DNA of 64,000 nt from Pantoea rwandensis (GTDB lineage: Bacteria > Pseudomonadota > Gammaproteobacteria > Enterobacterales > Enterobacteriaceae). Where the stretch lies: contig NZ_CP009454.1 in NCBI RefSeq assembly GCF_000759475.1, forward strand, positions 930,001 through 994,000, written 5' to 3'. The translations under genes and the position numbers were made by a program. Positions 22,501 through 31,741 of this stretch are shown in pieces (position 1 is the first letter of the stretch; every line of letters starts with the position of its first letter). The notes under the pieces were generated by a model. That model was not told where the DNA came from, ran no database searches, and saw nothing but the letters and a program-made list of their open reading frames with translations.

Positions 22501-23417
22501 ATCTTTACTACAATCCAGAATGGGCGAACAGCAGCGACAACAACGCCTCGCCGTTGGGTGGCAACAGCAGCACAGTCGACTTCAGTAACTGGCCGGCGAT
22601 GCAGCTAAACTGTGATGAGTGCTGGCTGCGCGGACAGAAGTTTGGTCATATGCAGGCCAGATTACAGCCGCAGGGAGATACGTTAGCACTTACTAACGGT
22701 AGCGTGGATTCCGGCAGTGCAAAGCTGAAGATCAACGGCGAATGGGTCAACAAGCCGGGCAATCAGCGTACCTCATTAAAAGGCAGTCTGAGCGGTAAAA
22801 ACATCAATGACGCCGTTAACTGGTTTGGGATGAATACCCCACTTCGTGACGCGCCGTTTAACGTGGATTATGACCTGCACTGGCGTTCCGCCCCGTGGCA
22901 GCCTTCCGCGGAAACGTTGAGTGGTACGCTGAAAACCCATTTTGGCAAAGGCCAGATTGCGGATGTGAATACCGGACGTGCAGGGCAGTTGCTCCGCCTG
23001 ATGAGTTTTGACGCCTTACTGCGTAAGCTGCGCTTCGATTTCAGTGACACCTTCAGCGAAGGCTTCTATTTCGATTCAATTAACGGCACGGCGTGGATCG
23101 AAAACGGTGTGATGCGCACGGATAACCTGCTGGTCGATGGCCTTGAAGCGGATATCGCCATGCAGGGGCAGATCGATCTGGCAAAACGCCAGATTGATAT
23201 GGAAGCGGTCGTTGCCCCTGAGATCTCCGCTTCGGTAGGTGTGGCGACGGCCTTTGTGGTCAACCCGGTGATCGGGGCCGCCGTGTTTGCCGCCAGTAAA
23301 GTATTGGGCCCGCTGTGGAATAAGATTTCGCTACTGCGTTATCACATAAGCGGACCGTTGGATAAACCGGAAATCAATGAAGTGCTGCGCAAACCGCGCG
23401 AAGACGACAAGAAGTGA
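19599..23417 (+). CDS. yhdP: AsmA-like envelope phospholipid-transport protein YhdP
   Basis: Very large inner-membrane-anchored periplasmic protein of the AsmA/TamB/YhdP group. These form hydrophobic bridges for phospholipid movement to the outer membrane. It has 1272 residues (E. coli 1266). The GTG start at 19599 is preceded by AGGAGAGG. A single membrane anchor (about 6-26) is followed by repetitive beta-strand sequence, and a conserved AsmA C-terminal block around 1100-1250. It is cotranscribed in the rng-yhdP-tldD run. Confidence 0.97.
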   Translation: MRRLPRILLLLLAAIIVIVALLVSGLRLVMPHLNSYRSDILQTISRVSGVTVDASELQGKWENFGPTLQVRNLNVVMPEDGKLTIGRVNLALNVWQSLLHWRWQFRDLTFWQLRLETNHPLLTSDQQKNSFKPAQINDLFLRQFDHFDLRDSSIRFLTPSGQHAELAIPRLTWLNESTRHRAEGEVNLSSFTGQHGVVQVRLDLNDTNGLLNDGRIWMQADDVDVRPWIGPWLRDNTSLESARFSLAAWVNLRDGDVYAGDLLLSKGGARWRGEQGDHQLQVDGLTAHLARFQNGWSLSVPQTRLSTDGIAWAPGHFSLLWKPEDQQMLGANSGAEVRVRATQLDLERLAPLVPLFKPLSPALLDNWRALQPRGNIDALALDIPLNQPEQTRLQAKWRNLAWQHWELLPGISNLNGTASGSVSNGRLDVTMGQAEVPYGDMFQAPLQIQQITGKLNWQRDASGLTLDGQNLDVQARSLWARGDFRYQQNVGKAPQLDILAGIRVTDAGDAWRYFPEPLMGHDLTHFLSESIKGGKVDNATLLFAGNPSLFPFKHNDGMFEVWVPLRQSTFQFQPGWPALENLDIDLDFVNDGLWMKAEKTKLGEVDARNVSAVIPDYLKEKLIINGDLSGQGKQIADYFEQTPLKSTLGAALQQLQIGGNVRGSLNLDIPLDGELVHASGNVVMNNNSLHIKPLNTTLENLTGRFRYNNGNLESEDMQANWFGQPTGVRFSTTENPDNFGVNVKLLGDWQPSKLKVLPASVSSQLSGSLPWQGNVDITLPHNGGATYKVDLQGEGKTVSSHLPAPLDKQAGEAMPIAINATGDLKGFTLSGSVREHNRFNSRWILEPQLRVDRGIWLNDAKSTPKLPEKRGMELNLPPLDGEAWMGLMAGSSGSRNAQGETEVGGALLPGDVTLRTPALMLGGQQWHDVNATVTQGPTGNTQLQLESREARGSLQTAQHAPWQIDLSYLYYNPEWANSSDNNASPLGGNSSTVDFSNWPAMQLNCDECWLRGQKFGHMQARLQPQGDTLALTNGSVDSGSAKLKINGEWVNKPGNQRTSLKGSLSGKNINDAVNWFGMNTPLRDAPFNVDYDLHWRSAPWQPSAETLSGTLKTHFGKGQIADVNTGRAGQLLRLMSFDALLRKLRFDFSDTFSEGFYFDSINGTAWIENGVMRTDNLLVDGLEADIAMQGQIDLAKRQIDMEAVVAPEISASVGVATAFVVNPVIGAAVFAASKVLGPLWNKISLLRYHISGPLDKPEINEVLRKPREDDKK

Positions 23418-23481
23418 ATTTGACGCCGTCGGGGAATTGCCGCAGGCTATGACTATCCGAGCACATAATGAGTGAGAAACG

Positions 23482-24927
23482 ATGACTCTGAATCTGGTAA
23501 GTGAGCAGTTACTAGCTGCGAACAGCATTAATCAGCAGGACCTTTTTTCCCTGTTAGGGCAGCTTTCAGAACGTCGTCTGGATTATGCCGATCTCTACTT
23601 CCAGTCCAGTTTCCATGAATCCTGGGTGCTGGAAGACAAAATCATTAAAGATGGTTCTTACCATATCGACCAGGGTGTCGGTGTGCGTGCTATCAGTGGT
23701 GAGAAAACCGGTTTCGCTTACGCAGACCAAATCACCCTGAACGCCCTGCGTCAGTCTTCTGAAGCCGCGCGCAGTATTGTGCGTGAGCAGGGCAATGGCA
23801 AAGCGCATACGCTTTCAGCGGTGATCAACCGTTCGCTGTATGCGCCGGTGAATCCGCTGGACAGCCTGACGCGCGAAGACAAAATTGCACTGCTGCATCG
23901 TGTTGATACCGTGGCACGTGCGGCCGATCCGCGCGTGCAGGAAGTGAATGCCAGCCTGACAGGCGTGTACGAGCAGGTGCTGGTGGCGGCGACCGATGGC
24001 ACGCTGGCTGCAGATATCCGTCCGCTGGTGCGTCTGTCGATCAGCGTACAGGTGGAAGATCAGGGGAAACGCGAACGTGGCTCTAGCGGCGGCGGGGCGC
24101 GTACCGGCTATGAATTCTTCTATGCCGATGAAAACGGTGATGTCCGTGCCGATGCATGGGCGCGTGAAGCGGTGCGTCTGGCGCTGGTGAATCTCTCTGC
24201 CGTGGCTGCGCCAGCGGGCACATTGCCGGTAGTGCTCGGCGCAGGCTGGCCAGGCGTGCTGCTGCATGAAGCCGTCGGTCATGGTCTGGAAGGCGATTTC
24301 AACCGCCGTGAAACTTCGGTCTTCAGCGGAAAAATGGGGCAACTGGTGGCCTCTGAACTCTGCACCGTGGTTGACGATGGCACCATCGAAGGCCTGCGCG
24401 GCTCACTGGCGGTGGATGATGAAGGCGTGCCAGGCCAATACAACGTATTGATCGAAAACGGCGTGCTGAAAGGTTACATGCAAGACAAGCTTAATGCGCG
24501 TCTGATGGGTGTTCCGCCAACCGGTAACGGGCGTCGTGAATCCTATGCGCATCTGCCGATGCCGCGTATGACCAACACCTATATGCTGGCAGGCAAATCC
24601 ACGCCTCAGGACATCATTTCCAGCGTTGAGTACGGGATTTATGCGCCGAACTTTGGTGGTGGTCAGGTGGATATCACCTCCGGCAAGTTTGTCTTTTCAA
24701 CCTCGGAAGCTTATCTGATTGAAAACGGCAAAGTGACCACGCCGGTTAAAGGTGCAACGCTGATTGGTTCGGGTATTGAAGCAATGCAGCAGATCTCAAT
24801 GGTCGGAAACGATCTGGCGCTGGATAAAGGCGTTGGCGTGTGCGGTAAAGAGGGGCAGAGTGTGCCGGTCGGCGTCGGCCAGCCAACCCTCAAGCTGGAT
24901 AAAATCACCGTCGGCGGTACTGCATAA
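23482..24927 (+). CDS. tldD: Metalloprotease TldD
   Basis: Subunit of the TldD/TldE zinc protease that degrades unfolded short peptides. In some species it matures microcins or degrades CcdA. It has 481 residues, as in E. coli. The zinc motif [11 protein letters not shown] lies in [17 protein letters not shown] near residue 265. TldE (PmbA) is not in this window. It is the last gene of the mreB-tldD direction, and is followed by inverted repeats rather than a standard T-tailed terminator. Confidence 0.98.
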   Translation: MTLNLVSEQLLAANSINQQDLFSLLGQLSERRLDYADLYFQSSFHESWVLEDKIIKDGSYHIDQGVGVRAISGEKTGFAYADQITLNALRQSSEAARSIVREQGNGKAHTLSAVINRSLYAPVNPLDSLTREDKIALLHRVDTVARAADPRVQEVNASLTGVYEQVLVAATDGTLAADIRPLVRLSISVQVEDQGKRERGSSGGGARTGYEFFYADENGDVRADAWAREAVRLALVNLSAVAAPAGTLPVVLGAGWPGVLLHEAVGHGLEGDFNRRETSVFSGKMGQLVASELCTVVDDGTIEGLRGSLAVDDEGVPGQYNVLIENGVLKGYMQDKLNARLMGVPPTGNGRRESYAHLPMPRMTNTYMLAGKSTPQDIISSVEYGIYAPNFGGGQVDITSGKFVFSTSEAYLIENGKVTTPVKGATLIGSGIEAMQQISMVGNDLALDKGVGVCGKEGQSVPVGVGQPTLKLDKITVGGTA

Positions 24928-24933
24928 TCATTC

Positions 24934-24957
24934 CAGGTGCGCATAAATGCGCACCTG
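24934..24957. repeat. Perfect hairpin downstream of tldD
   Basis: CAGGTGCGCA and TGCGCACCTG pair perfectly over 10 bp around TAAA. No T-run follows, so it may be a Rho-assisted end or a REP-like element. A related core (GGTGCGCAT..ATGTGCATC) occurs at 58838-58857. Confidence 0.7.
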
Positions 24958-24972
24958 ACGAATGACCGTAGC

Positions 24973-25061
24973 GTCTGATATTCCCATGCATAGCGCACGC
25001 TACAAAGCCTGATGACTCCATGGCACCCACTCTGAAGGCCGTGGAGTCAGATATTCGCATG
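24973..25061. repeat. Direct and inverted repeats in the tldD/aaeR gap
   Basis: A 16-bp near-direct repeat (GTCTGATATTCCCATG at 24973-24988, GTCAGATATTCGCATG at 25046-25061, 14 of 16 matching) flanks an 11-bp inverted repeat with one G-U pair (GACTCCATGGC...GCCGTGGAGTC, 25014-25048). This may be a decayed intergenic repeat or MITE remnant. No coding potential is seen. Confidence 0.5.
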
Positions 25062-25159
25062 GCGGACTCTGCTCATTATCGAACAGTCTGAGTTTACCTA
25101 TGGCGTACCTGCCGAATGGCGGCATCGCCCATCGGAGATTCACCCCTTTAGGAGAATCA

Positions 25160-26077
25160 TCAGCTCTTACGATGCTGCTGATACTGCTGCGCCACCTGCT
25201 TAAAGTACTCGGTCAGATAATCAATACATACCTGCACCTTCAACGGCATCTTGTCCTTCTCGGTATACAGCGCATACACCGGACGCGGTTCTGAGTGATA
25301 TTGCGGGAACAGAATATCGATCTCCCCGGCGTTAATCTCATCAATCACCCACATCAGGGGGACATAGGCGATGCCGCAACCAGCTTTCAGCCAGCGAATC
25401 AGCGTCTGTGAATCATTGGTGACGAAGCGACCCTGCGGCGTCAATCGCGTCACCAGGCCTTCCGGCGCGACCAGTTCAAAGGTGTTATCCGGGCGAACGC
25501 TGTACTCCAGCCATGAAAAATTATCGATTTCACCCGGTTTATCTGGCGTGCCATGCTGTGCCAGATAACTTTTTGCGGCACAGACCACCATCGGCATCGC
25601 GCCCAGTCGGCGTGAGAACAGGTTTGAATCTTGCAACGCGCCTACGCGGACCACGAGATCCAAGCCGTTAGCGATCAAATCTGGCGCGGGAATGCCGGTA
25701 ACCAGATTGACGCTCAAACCAGGATATTCACGCAGCATATCGCTGGTCATTGCAGACAACACGTTTTGCGCCATGGTGGAGGAGCAGCCGATGCGCAGAA
25801 TACCGATCGGCGTATTGTTAAAGGCATAAAGCTGTTCGTGCACCTGAGACGCTTCAGCCAGCATGCGGCGGCAACCCTGATAGTAGATCTTACCTGCTTC
25901 GGTCAGACCAATACTGCGCGTACTGCGATTTAACAATTTGACCTGCAACTCATCTTCCAGTTTGGCGACAATTTGGCTGATTGACGAAACGCTAAGATGA
26001 AGCTGACGTGCCGCGGCGGTAAAAGAACCTAATTCAACCACTTTGGCGAAAATGGACATGCCTTTAAGTCGTTCCAT
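25160..26077 (-). CDS. aaeR: LysR-type regulator AaeR of aromatic carboxylic acid efflux
   Basis: LysR-family activator that in E. coli turns on aaeXAB in response to p-hydroxybenzoate and related acids. It has 305 residues. The N-terminal winged helix-turn-helix covers about 1-60 (FTAAARQLHLSVSSISQIVAKLE), and the effector-binding domain about 90-290. It is transcribed divergently from aaeXAB, as expected for a LysR switch. A perfect LysR-like dyad (26124-26149) lies in the shared intergenic region. Confidence 0.94.
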   Translation of the reverse strand: MERLKGMSIFAKVVELGSFTAAARQLHLSVSSISQIVAKLEDELQVKLLNRSTRSIGLTEAGKIYYQGCRRMLAEASQVHEQLYAFNNTPIGILRIGCSSTMAQNVLSAMTSDMLREYPGLSVNLVTGIPAPDLIANGLDLVVRVGALQDSNLFSRRLGAMPMVVCAAKSYLAQHGTPDKPGEIDNFSWLEYSVRPDNTFELVAPEGLVTRLTPQGRFVTNDSQTLIRWLKAGCGIAYVPLMWVIDEINAGEIDILFPQYHSEPRPVYALYTEKDKMPLKVQVCIDYLTEYFKQVAQQYQQHRKS

Positions 26078-26095
26078 TGTTTACTCTGGCTAAAA

Positions 26096-26111
26096 AGTGA
26101 TTTAGCTCACA
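26096..26111. promoter_or_regulatory. CRP-like binding site upstream of aaeR
   Basis: AGTGATTTAGCTCACA matches TGTGA-N6-TCACA at nine of ten positions, and the flanks (AAA and AATA) also fit. It is centred 27 bp before the aaeR start and about 230 bp before aaeX. Its position argues for an effect on aaeR or the divergent control region, not a simple class II site for aaeX. Confidence 0.6.
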
Positions 26112-26123
26112 ATATGTAGAAAA

Positions 26124-26149
26124 CGTATAGTCATGCGCGTTACTATACG
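26124..26149. promoter_or_regulatory. Candidate AaeR operator (LysR-type dyad)
   Basis: CGTATAGT and ACTATACG are perfect 8-bp inverted arms separated by 10 bases in the aaeR/aaeX divergent region. The A+T-rich interrupted dyad is typical of LysR recognition sites. Assignment to AaeR comes from position alone. Confidence 0.55.
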
Positions 26150-26335
26150 CACGCTGGGTCTGTTCACCGCACCTTAACACGGCTGTGTTTACACGATGAT
26201 ACGCTATCATTAGCTCAACGCGGCCTGAATGTTGCCATCAGTCTCCCAATCATCCCCTGATTCTCAACCCGACGTGCCATGCGGCATGAGGGCAGGTATC
26301 GGTGCAATCCGGCAAGGTCGAACTAAGGAACCGTA

Positions 26336-26539
26336 ATGAGTGTGCTTCCGGTATTTGTCGTATTCGGGCTGAGTTTTCCGCCCATCTTCATTGAACTACT
26401 GGTTTCTCTGGCGCTGTTCTGGCTGGTGAAACGCGTGCTGACGCCCAGCGGAATTTATGACCTGGTGTGGCATCCGGCACTTTTTAACACAGCGTTGTAT
26501 TGCTGCGTGTTTTACCTTGTATCCCGTCTATTCGTCTGA
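26336..26539 (+). CDS. aaeX: AaeX small membrane protein (DUF1656)
   Basis: A 67-residue protein with two hydrophobic segments (about 4-34 and 45-66). Its exact role is unknown. It is always encoded just upstream of the AaeAB efflux pair and may be an accessory subunit. Nine bases separate it from aaeA. The ATG follows AAGGAACCGTA, a good ribosome site. Confidence 0.93.
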   Translation: MSVLPVFVVFGLSFPPIFIELLVSLALFWLVKRVLTPSGIYDLVWHPALFNTALYCCVFYLVSRLFV

Positions 26540-26548
26540 GGTTTTTAA

Positions 26549-27478
26549 GTGAAAGCGCTCATAAGAAAAATCGCGCGTTACGCGATTACAATCCTGCTGG
26601 TTATCATCGCAATCGTGATCATCTTCCGCGCCTGGGTGTTCTACACCGAATCGCCCTGGACGCGTGACGCCAAATTCTCCGCTGATGTGGTGGCGATCTC
26701 GCCGGACGTGACCGGCCTTATCACTGACGTGCCGGTGCATGACAACCAGCTGGTGAAACAGGGTGATACGCTGTTTGTCGTGGATCGCCCGCGCTACCAG
26801 AAAGCGCTGGATGAAGCCCAGGCGGATGTCGAATATTACCAGGCATTGGTCAATGAAAAGCGTCGTGAAGCGGCGCGCCGTAACCAACTTGGCACCAGTG
26901 CCATGTCACGTGAAGCCATCGATCAGTCTAATAACGATCTGCAAACCAGCGAACATCAGCTGGCGAAATCGGTGGCAACGCGCGATTTGGCGGTGATCGA
27001 CCTGGATCGCACCACCATCAAAGCGCCTTCAGATGGCTGGGTCACTAACCTGAACGTTTATCAGGGCGAGTTCATCACCCGTGGTTCCGTTGCCGTGGCA
27101 TTGGTACAGCAGCACTCATTCTACGTGCTGGCGTATATGGAAGAGACCAAGCTGGATGGCGTGCGTCCGGGCTTCCGCGCCGAAATCACCCCGCTGGGCA
27201 GCAATGCGGTATTACGCGGCACGGTGGACAGTATCGCTGCGGGCGTGACCAACAGCAGCAGCAGCGTGGACAGCAAAGGCATGGCGACCATTGATTCCAA
27301 CCTCGAATGGGTGCGACTGGCGCAGCGCGTACCGGTGCGTATTCATCTTGACGATCAACCAGGCAACCGCTTCCCGGCGGGCACCACTGCCACGGTGGTG
27401 ATCACCGGGGATAAAGATCGCCAGACCAAAGTCTCGCCGTTGACGCAGTTCTTTAACCGCCTGCGCGAGTTTGGTTAA
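26549..27478 (+). CDS. aaeA: p-Hydroxybenzoic acid efflux, membrane-fusion subunit AaeA
   Basis: Periplasmic adaptor of the AaeAB pump that exports aromatic carboxylic acids. It has 309 residues. The start is GTG at 26549, giving [17 protein letters not shown], matched to the family N-terminus. An N-terminal membrane anchor (about 11-31) is followed by a split biotinyl-lipoyl domain ([20 protein letters not shown] and [19 protein letters not shown]), a coiled-coil hairpin (about 85-150) and a C-terminal beta-barrel. It sits between aaeX and aaeB. Confidence 0.96.
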   Translation: MKALIRKIARYAITILLVIIAIVIIFRAWVFYTESPWTRDAKFSADVVAISPDVTGLITDVPVHDNQLVKQGDTLFVVDRPRYQKALDEAQADVEYYQALVNEKRREAARRNQLGTSAMSREAIDQSNNDLQTSEHQLAKSVATRDLAVIDLDRTTIKAPSDGWVTNLNVYQGEFITRGSVAVALVQQHSFYVLAYMEETKLDGVRPGFRAEITPLGSNAVLRGTVDSIAAGVTNSSSSVDSKGMATIDSNLEWVRLAQRVPVRIHLDDQPGNRFPAGTTATVVITGDKDRQTKVSPLTQFFNRLREFG

Positions 27479-27489
27479 GCGAGGGCGTT

Positions 27490-29442
27490 ATGATTGAGTT
27501 TTTGCGTTTCCCGGTGAAGCTGACATTTGCGCTGGTTGCAGCGCTGATGATTGGCTTTCACTTTAATCTGGAAACGCCGCGTTGGGCGGTGATGACAGCC
27601 GGCATTGTGGCCGGTGGTACCGCCTTTGCTGCGGGGGGCGATCCCTATTCTGGCGCACTGCGCTATCGCGGCATTCTGCGCATCATTGGTACGTTTATTG
27701 GCTGTATTGCCGCCCTCACTATCATGATCGCCACGGTGCGTGCACCGGTGGTGATGCTGCTGCTGTGCTGTTTATGGGCGGGCATGTGCGTCTGGCTCTC
27801 CTCGCTGATCAAAGTCGAGAACTCCTACGCGCTAGGTTTGGCTGGTTACACTGCGCTGATCATCGTGGTCACCGCCGATGCCAGCGGTGGCTTAACGCTG
27901 GCACCGCAATATGCCGTTGAACGTTGCAGTGAAATCGTCATTGGGATTCTGTGTGCGATTCTTGCGGATATGCTGTTTTCGCCGCGCTCGATCAAAAAAG
28001 TGATTGATGCCGAAGTCGATTCGCTGCTGGTGGCGCATTACAAACTGCTGCAACTGTGTGTCGCCCACGCGGATAAAGACGAGGTGGATCGCACCTGGAG
28101 CGCGCTGGTACGTCGCACTACCGCACTCAACGGTATGCGCAGCCAATTGTTGATGGAATCTTCGCGCTGGAAAAATACCAGCCGCCGGTTGCAGATGCTG
28201 AATACGCTGTCGCTGACGTTGATTACGCAAGCAGCTGAAACCTTTCTGATTCAAAACGCCCGTCCGGATTATATTCCGACGCAGTATCGCCTGCTGATTG
28301 AGAAAGACGTTCATAACGTCGATGACGTGCATAAGCGCATGAAGGTGATGCGTCGTTTAATCAGTGTCAGCAATAAAACCGTGCCGATGACGGTGGCAAG
28401 CTGGGTCGGTGCAGCAACAGAGTATCTGCTGCTGATTAATGGTGTGCGCAGTAACAGCCGCATTACCACGCTGGAAGAGAGTATCCTGCAGCGCGAAGTG
28501 GTGATTCAGGCACGTTCGGCGGAAACCCATCATGCGATGATCAACGGCGTGCGTACCTTTGTGGCGACCGCGCTCGGTTCTCTGTTTTGGCTCTATACCG
28601 GCTGGACTTCGGGCAGTGGCTGTATGGTGATGCTGGCCGTCATCACCGCGCTGGCGATGCGTATGCCGAATCCGCTGATGATGGCGAAAGATTTCTTCTA
28701 CGGTATGGCCTTCGCCGTGCCACTCGGCATGCTCTACTTCGTCTATATCCTGCCAGCCACCCAGCAAAGCGCGTTGCTGTTGTGTATCGCGATTGGCGCA
28801 CTCGGCTTTATCGGCGGTATCTTCGTGCAACGACGTCAGATTGGTACGCTAGGTGCGTTGATTGGTACCATCAATGTGCTGGTGCTGGATAATCCGATGA
28901 AGTTTGAGTTCAACGTCTTCCTCGATAACGCCCTGGGCCAGTGGATCGGCAGCTTTGTGGCGATGATGGTCATTCTGCTGATTCGCGATAAATCCAAAGC
29001 ACGTACCGGCCGTAAATTGTTGAATCGCTTTATGTATGCGGCTGTGGCGGCCTTAACCACTAATCAGGCGCGCCGTCGCGAGAACCATCTGCCCGCGCTC
29101 TATCAGCAGCTGTTTCTGCTGCTCAATCTGTTCCCCGGCGATATCGACAAATACCGCATCGCGCTGACGCTGATTATCGGCCATCAGCGACTGCGTAATG
29201 CTGAAGTCCCGGTTAACGCGGAGCTTTCGGCTTATCACCGCCAGTTGCGATACACCGCCGATCGCGTGATTTCAGCCACCAGCGATGACAAGCGGCGCTA
29301 CTACTTTGAGCGTTTGTTGAAGGAACTGGAGATTTATCAGGAAAAGCTCCATCACTATTCGGCACCGGAGAGCGTTACCGAACCGGTGAAACGGCTCTCG
29401 TTGATGCTGGATAAATACCAGAACACCCTCATCCAAATCTGA
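27490..29442 (+). CDS. aaeB: p-Hydroxybenzoic acid efflux, inner-membrane subunit AaeB
   Basis: Inner-membrane pump of the FUSC family that exports aromatic carboxylic acids with AaeA. It has 650 residues (E. coli 655). Two blocks of hydrophobic helices (about 10-160 and 350-500) are separated and followed by cytoplasmic domains, the family layout. It starts 11 bases after aaeA and ends at a strong terminator, so aaeXAB is a complete transcription unit. Confidence 0.96.
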   Translation: MIEFLRFPVKLTFALVAALMIGFHFNLETPRWAVMTAGIVAGGTAFAAGGDPYSGALRYRGILRIIGTFIGCIAALTIMIATVRAPVVMLLLCCLWAGMCVWLSSLIKVENSYALGLAGYTALIIVVTADASGGLTLAPQYAVERCSEIVIGILCAILADMLFSPRSIKKVIDAEVDSLLVAHYKLLQLCVAHADKDEVDRTWSALVRRTTALNGMRSQLLMESSRWKNTSRRLQMLNTLSLTLITQAAETFLIQNARPDYIPTQYRLLIEKDVHNVDDVHKRMKVMRRLISVSNKTVPMTVASWVGAATEYLLLINGVRSNSRITTLEESILQREVVIQARSAETHHAMINGVRTFVATALGSLFWLYTGWTSGSGCMVMLAVITALAMRMPNPLMMAKDFFYGMAFAVPLGMLYFVYILPATQQSALLLCIAIGALGFIGGIFVQRRQIGTLGALIGTINVLVLDNPMKFEFNVFLDNALGQWIGSFVAMMVILLIRDKSKARTGRKLLNRFMYAAVAALTTNQARRRENHLPALYQQLFLLLNLFPGDIDKYRIALTLIIGHQRLRNAEVPVNAELSAYHRQLRYTADRVISATSDDKRRYYFERLLKELEIYQEKLHHYSAPESVTEPVKRLSLMLDKYQNTLIQI

Positions 29443-29446
29443 AATC

Positions 29447-29474
29447 GGCCGCTGCACCTTGCAGCGGCCTTTTT
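29447..29474 (+). terminator. Rho-independent terminator of aaeXAB
   Basis: GGCCGCTGC and GCAGCGGCC form a 9-bp stem around ACCTT, followed by TTTTT. It begins four bases after the aaeB stop. Confidence 0.93.
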
Positions 29475-29553
29475 GATCCCACGCTGAAACAAAACCCGAT
29501 GATATTGGCATCTATACTTTCCTGACTGGATGAAAACTAGCAGGAGAAGAATG

Positions 29554-31008
29554 ATGTCCACCTCTCTACAACAACACGCGCTGTTTAAAACCGGCTATTT
29601 CGCTGCGGGCCAGTGGCACACCGCCAGTGACACCTTTGACGTCACTAACCCGGCAACCGGCGAAGTGCTGGCCAAAGTCGCCCGAGCGGGTAAGGCGGAA
29701 ACCGAGCAGGCCATCACTGCCGCTCAGCAGGCTTTTCCGGCATGGCGTGATAAAACCGCGAAACAGCGCGCGGAGATCCTTCATCGCTGGTATCAACTGA
29801 TCATTGAGAACAAAAGCTGGCTCGGGCAGCTCATGACGGCCGAGCAGGGCAAACCCCTGAAAGAAGCCGAAGGCGAAGTCGAGTACGCCGCCAGCTTTAT
29901 TCAATGGTTTGCCGAGCAAGCTAAACGTGCCAACGGCGAAATCATCCCGCCTGCGAAACCCGGATCACGCATTTTGGCAACACGTGAACCGATTGGTGTG
30001 GTGGCGGCTATCACGCCGTGGAATTTCCCGATGGCGATGCTGACACGCAAGCTTGGCCCGGCGCTGGCAGCAGGCTGTACCGGCATCATCAAACCGGCGA
30101 ATAATACGCCGCTGTGTGCCTTTGCACTGTTGGCTCTGGCACAAGAAGCCGGTGTACCTGATGGCGTGTTAAATGCGGTGGCGGGCGATACCCATGCCAT
30201 CAGCGACGCCATTATGGCTAGCCAGGCGGTGCGTAAAATCTCGTTTACCGGGTCGACCGCCGTGGGCAAAACGCTGATGCGCAACGCAGCAGACACCATG
30301 AAGAAAGTCTCGATGGAGCTGGGCGGCAATGCACCCTATATCGTGTTTGAGGATGCGGATATTGAGGCGGCGGTACAGGGTGCAATAGCCAACAAATTCC
30401 GCAATGCGGGCCAGGTTTGTGTCAGCGTGAACCGTTTCTATGTGCACAACGCGGTCTACGATCGTTTCGTCAATCAACTGGCCGATGCCGTGGGCAAGCT
30501 GAAAGTAGGGAATGGCGTTGAAGAAGGCGTGATTGTCGGCCCGCTGATCGAGCGCTCGGCGCTGGAGAAAGTGGAAGAGCACGTGAAGGATGCGCTGAGC
30601 AAAGGCGGTAAGTTGCTGATCGGCGGCGAGCGTCATCCGCTGGGAGGCAACTTCTGGCAGCCGACGGTGATTGCCGAGGCGCATGAGGGGATGATGCTGG
30701 CCCAGGAAGAGACCTTTGGTCCGGTCGCCGCCTGCTTCCGCTTTGATGATGAAGCCGATGTCATTCAGCGCGCCAATAACACGGAATACGGATTAGCCGC
30801 CTATTTCTACACGCAAAATCTGCAACGGGTGTTCCGCGTCTCGGCGGCGCTGGAGGCCGGGATGATTGGCATTAATGAGTGTGCCGTATCCACCGAACTG
30901 GCACCGTTTGGCGGTGTAAAAGAGTCCGGTTTGGGACGTGAAGGATCGGTGCTGGGAATGGAAGAGTACCTGGAAGTGAAAGCGCTGCATATTGGTGGGC
31001 TTGCCTGA
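29554..31008 (+). CDS. NAD(P)-dependent aldehyde dehydrogenase, succinate-semialdehyde dehydrogenase (GabD) type
   Basis: Oxidises a semialdehyde to the acid; succinate semialdehyde is the likely substrate by resemblance to GabD, but glutarate semialdehyde or another aldehyde is possible. The ATG at 29554 (484 residues, [12 protein letters not shown]) is preferred because AGGAG lies seven bases upstream; ATGs at 29551 and 29530 are alternatives. The family motifs are present: [31 protein letters not shown], catalytic glutamate in SMELGGNAP and cysteine in GQVCVSVN. E. coli GabD has CVC where this has CVS, so the redox-switch cysteine is absent. E. coli has no gene here. Confidence 0.9.
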   Translation: MSTSLQQHALFKTGYFAAGQWHTASDTFDVTNPATGEVLAKVARAGKAETEQAITAAQQAFPAWRDKTAKQRAEILHRWYQLIIENKSWLGQLMTAEQGKPLKEAEGEVEYAASFIQWFAEQAKRANGEIIPPAKPGSRILATREPIGVVAAITPWNFPMAMLTRKLGPALAAGCTGIIKPANNTPLCAFALLALAQEAGVPDGVLNAVAGDTHAISDAIMASQAVRKISFTGSTAVGKTLMRNAADTMKKVSMELGGNAPYIVFEDADIEAAVQGAIANKFRNAGQVCVSVNRFYVHNAVYDRFVNQLADAVGKLKVGNGVEEGVIVGPLIERSALEKVEEHVKDALSKGGKLLIGGERHPLGGNFWQPTVIAEAHEGMMLAQEETFGPVAACFRFDDEADVIQRANNTEYGLAAYFYTQNLQRVFRVSAALEAGMIGINECAVSTELAPFGGVKESGLGREGSVLGMEEYLEVKALHIGGLA

Positions 31009-31039
31009 CGGGCGGCCCTGCCTGCAAGAGGGAATCACG

Positions 31040-31309
31040 ATGAGAACCGAGCGTTTTGATTTTGACGAAATCGTCGATCAAGCCCATTTCTATCGCCAGT
31101 TCAGCGATCGTTTTGCGCTGGCGGATCTGGCCATCAGCGATCTTGACGATCTCTGGGATGCGATACTTGGGGAGCAGTTGCCGTTGCCGCTGGAAATTGA
31201 GTTTGTGAATCTGGGGACAGGGCAGAAACGCCGGTATGGCGCATTAATCCTGCTGTTTGATGAAGCAGAAGAGGAGCTGGAAGGCCAGCTCCGCTTTAAT
31301 GTGAAGTGA
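31040..31309 (+). CDS. yhcO: Barstar-like protein YhcO
   Basis: An 89-residue protein of the barstar (barnase inhibitor) family; the target in enterics is not established. The ATG at 31040 is chosen over an upstream start because AAGAGGG precedes it and the protein starts like the family ([18 protein letters not shown]). The acidic C-terminal region [12 protein letters not shown] is strongly conserved. In E. coli it lies between aaeB and yhcN. Here the aldehyde dehydrogenase separates it from aaeB, and it likely shares that gene's transcript. Confidence 0.94.
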   Translation: MRTERFDFDEIVDQAHFYRQFSDRFALADLAISDLDDLWDAILGEQLPLPLEIEFVNLGTGQKRRYGALILLFDEAEEELEGQLRFNVK

Positions 31310-31320
31310 CAAGCCGAAAA

Positions 31321-31341
31321 AGGGCCCCGGCGAGCGGGGCC
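31321..31341 (-). terminator. Terminator after the third yhcN-family gene
   Basis: GGCCCCG and CGGGGCC form a 7-bp stem around GCGAG. On the minus strand it is followed by CTTTTTCGG, so it ends the yhcN-family transcripts. On the plus strand no T-run follows yhcO. Confidence 0.8.
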
Positions 31342-31368
31342 AAAGGGTTCGTCAGAATTGACGAGGAA

Positions 31369-31635
31369 TTATTTATACAGCTCGGCGGTCACGTGATAGC
31401 TGTCGCCGGTTTTCGCTTCAATCACTTTATAAGCACTGGCACCTTGTGCATCGGCTTTCTGAGAAAGCTCAGAACGATAATCCATTGGCGAACCGCCGGT
31501 ACCGCTGATGGTGATAGTGCTGCCGGTAGGTTGCAGATTTTGCGCCTGCTCATCAGTTACCAGTTGTGCTGCTGATGCACCAAAGGCAAACAGGGAAAGA
31601 AGGCTGGCGGCTGCGATGGTTGCTTTGATTTTCAT
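31369..31635 (-). CDS. YhcN/BhsA-family (DUF1471) periplasmic stress protein, copy farthest from argR
   Basis: An 88-residue secreted protein. A signal peptide (about 1-22, cleaved near ASA-AQL) is followed by a DUF1471 domain ending ELSQKADAQGASAYKVIEAK and YHVTAELYK. Members (YhcN, BhsA, McbA) affect stress resistance and biofilm formation; the function of this copy is inferred only from family. It is the third of three tandem paralogues and is followed by a terminator. Confidence 0.9.
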   Translation of the reverse strand: MKIKATIAAASLLSLFAFGASAAQLVTDEQAQNLQPTGSTITISGTGGSPMDYRSELSQKADAQGASAYKVIEAKTGDSYHVTAELYK

Positions 31636-31703
31636 GATTTTTTCTCCTCGTTGTAATCAACAACCTGCGGCAAAAAGTGGGTGAGGCGGGTCGTCGATCA
31701 ATT

Positions 31704-31728
31704 GTCTGGCGCCGTTCAGGCGCCCGAC
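31704..31728. promoter_or_regulatory. GC-rich hairpin between yhcN-family copies
   Basis: GGCGCC-GTTCA-GGCGCC (31708-31724) extended by GTC/GAC arms makes a stable hairpin. On the minus strand it lies between the second copy and the start of the copy at 31635. No T-run follows, so it could protect or attenuate mRNA instead of ending it. Confidence 0.5.
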
Positions 31729-31741
31729 GTTCGATGTATTC

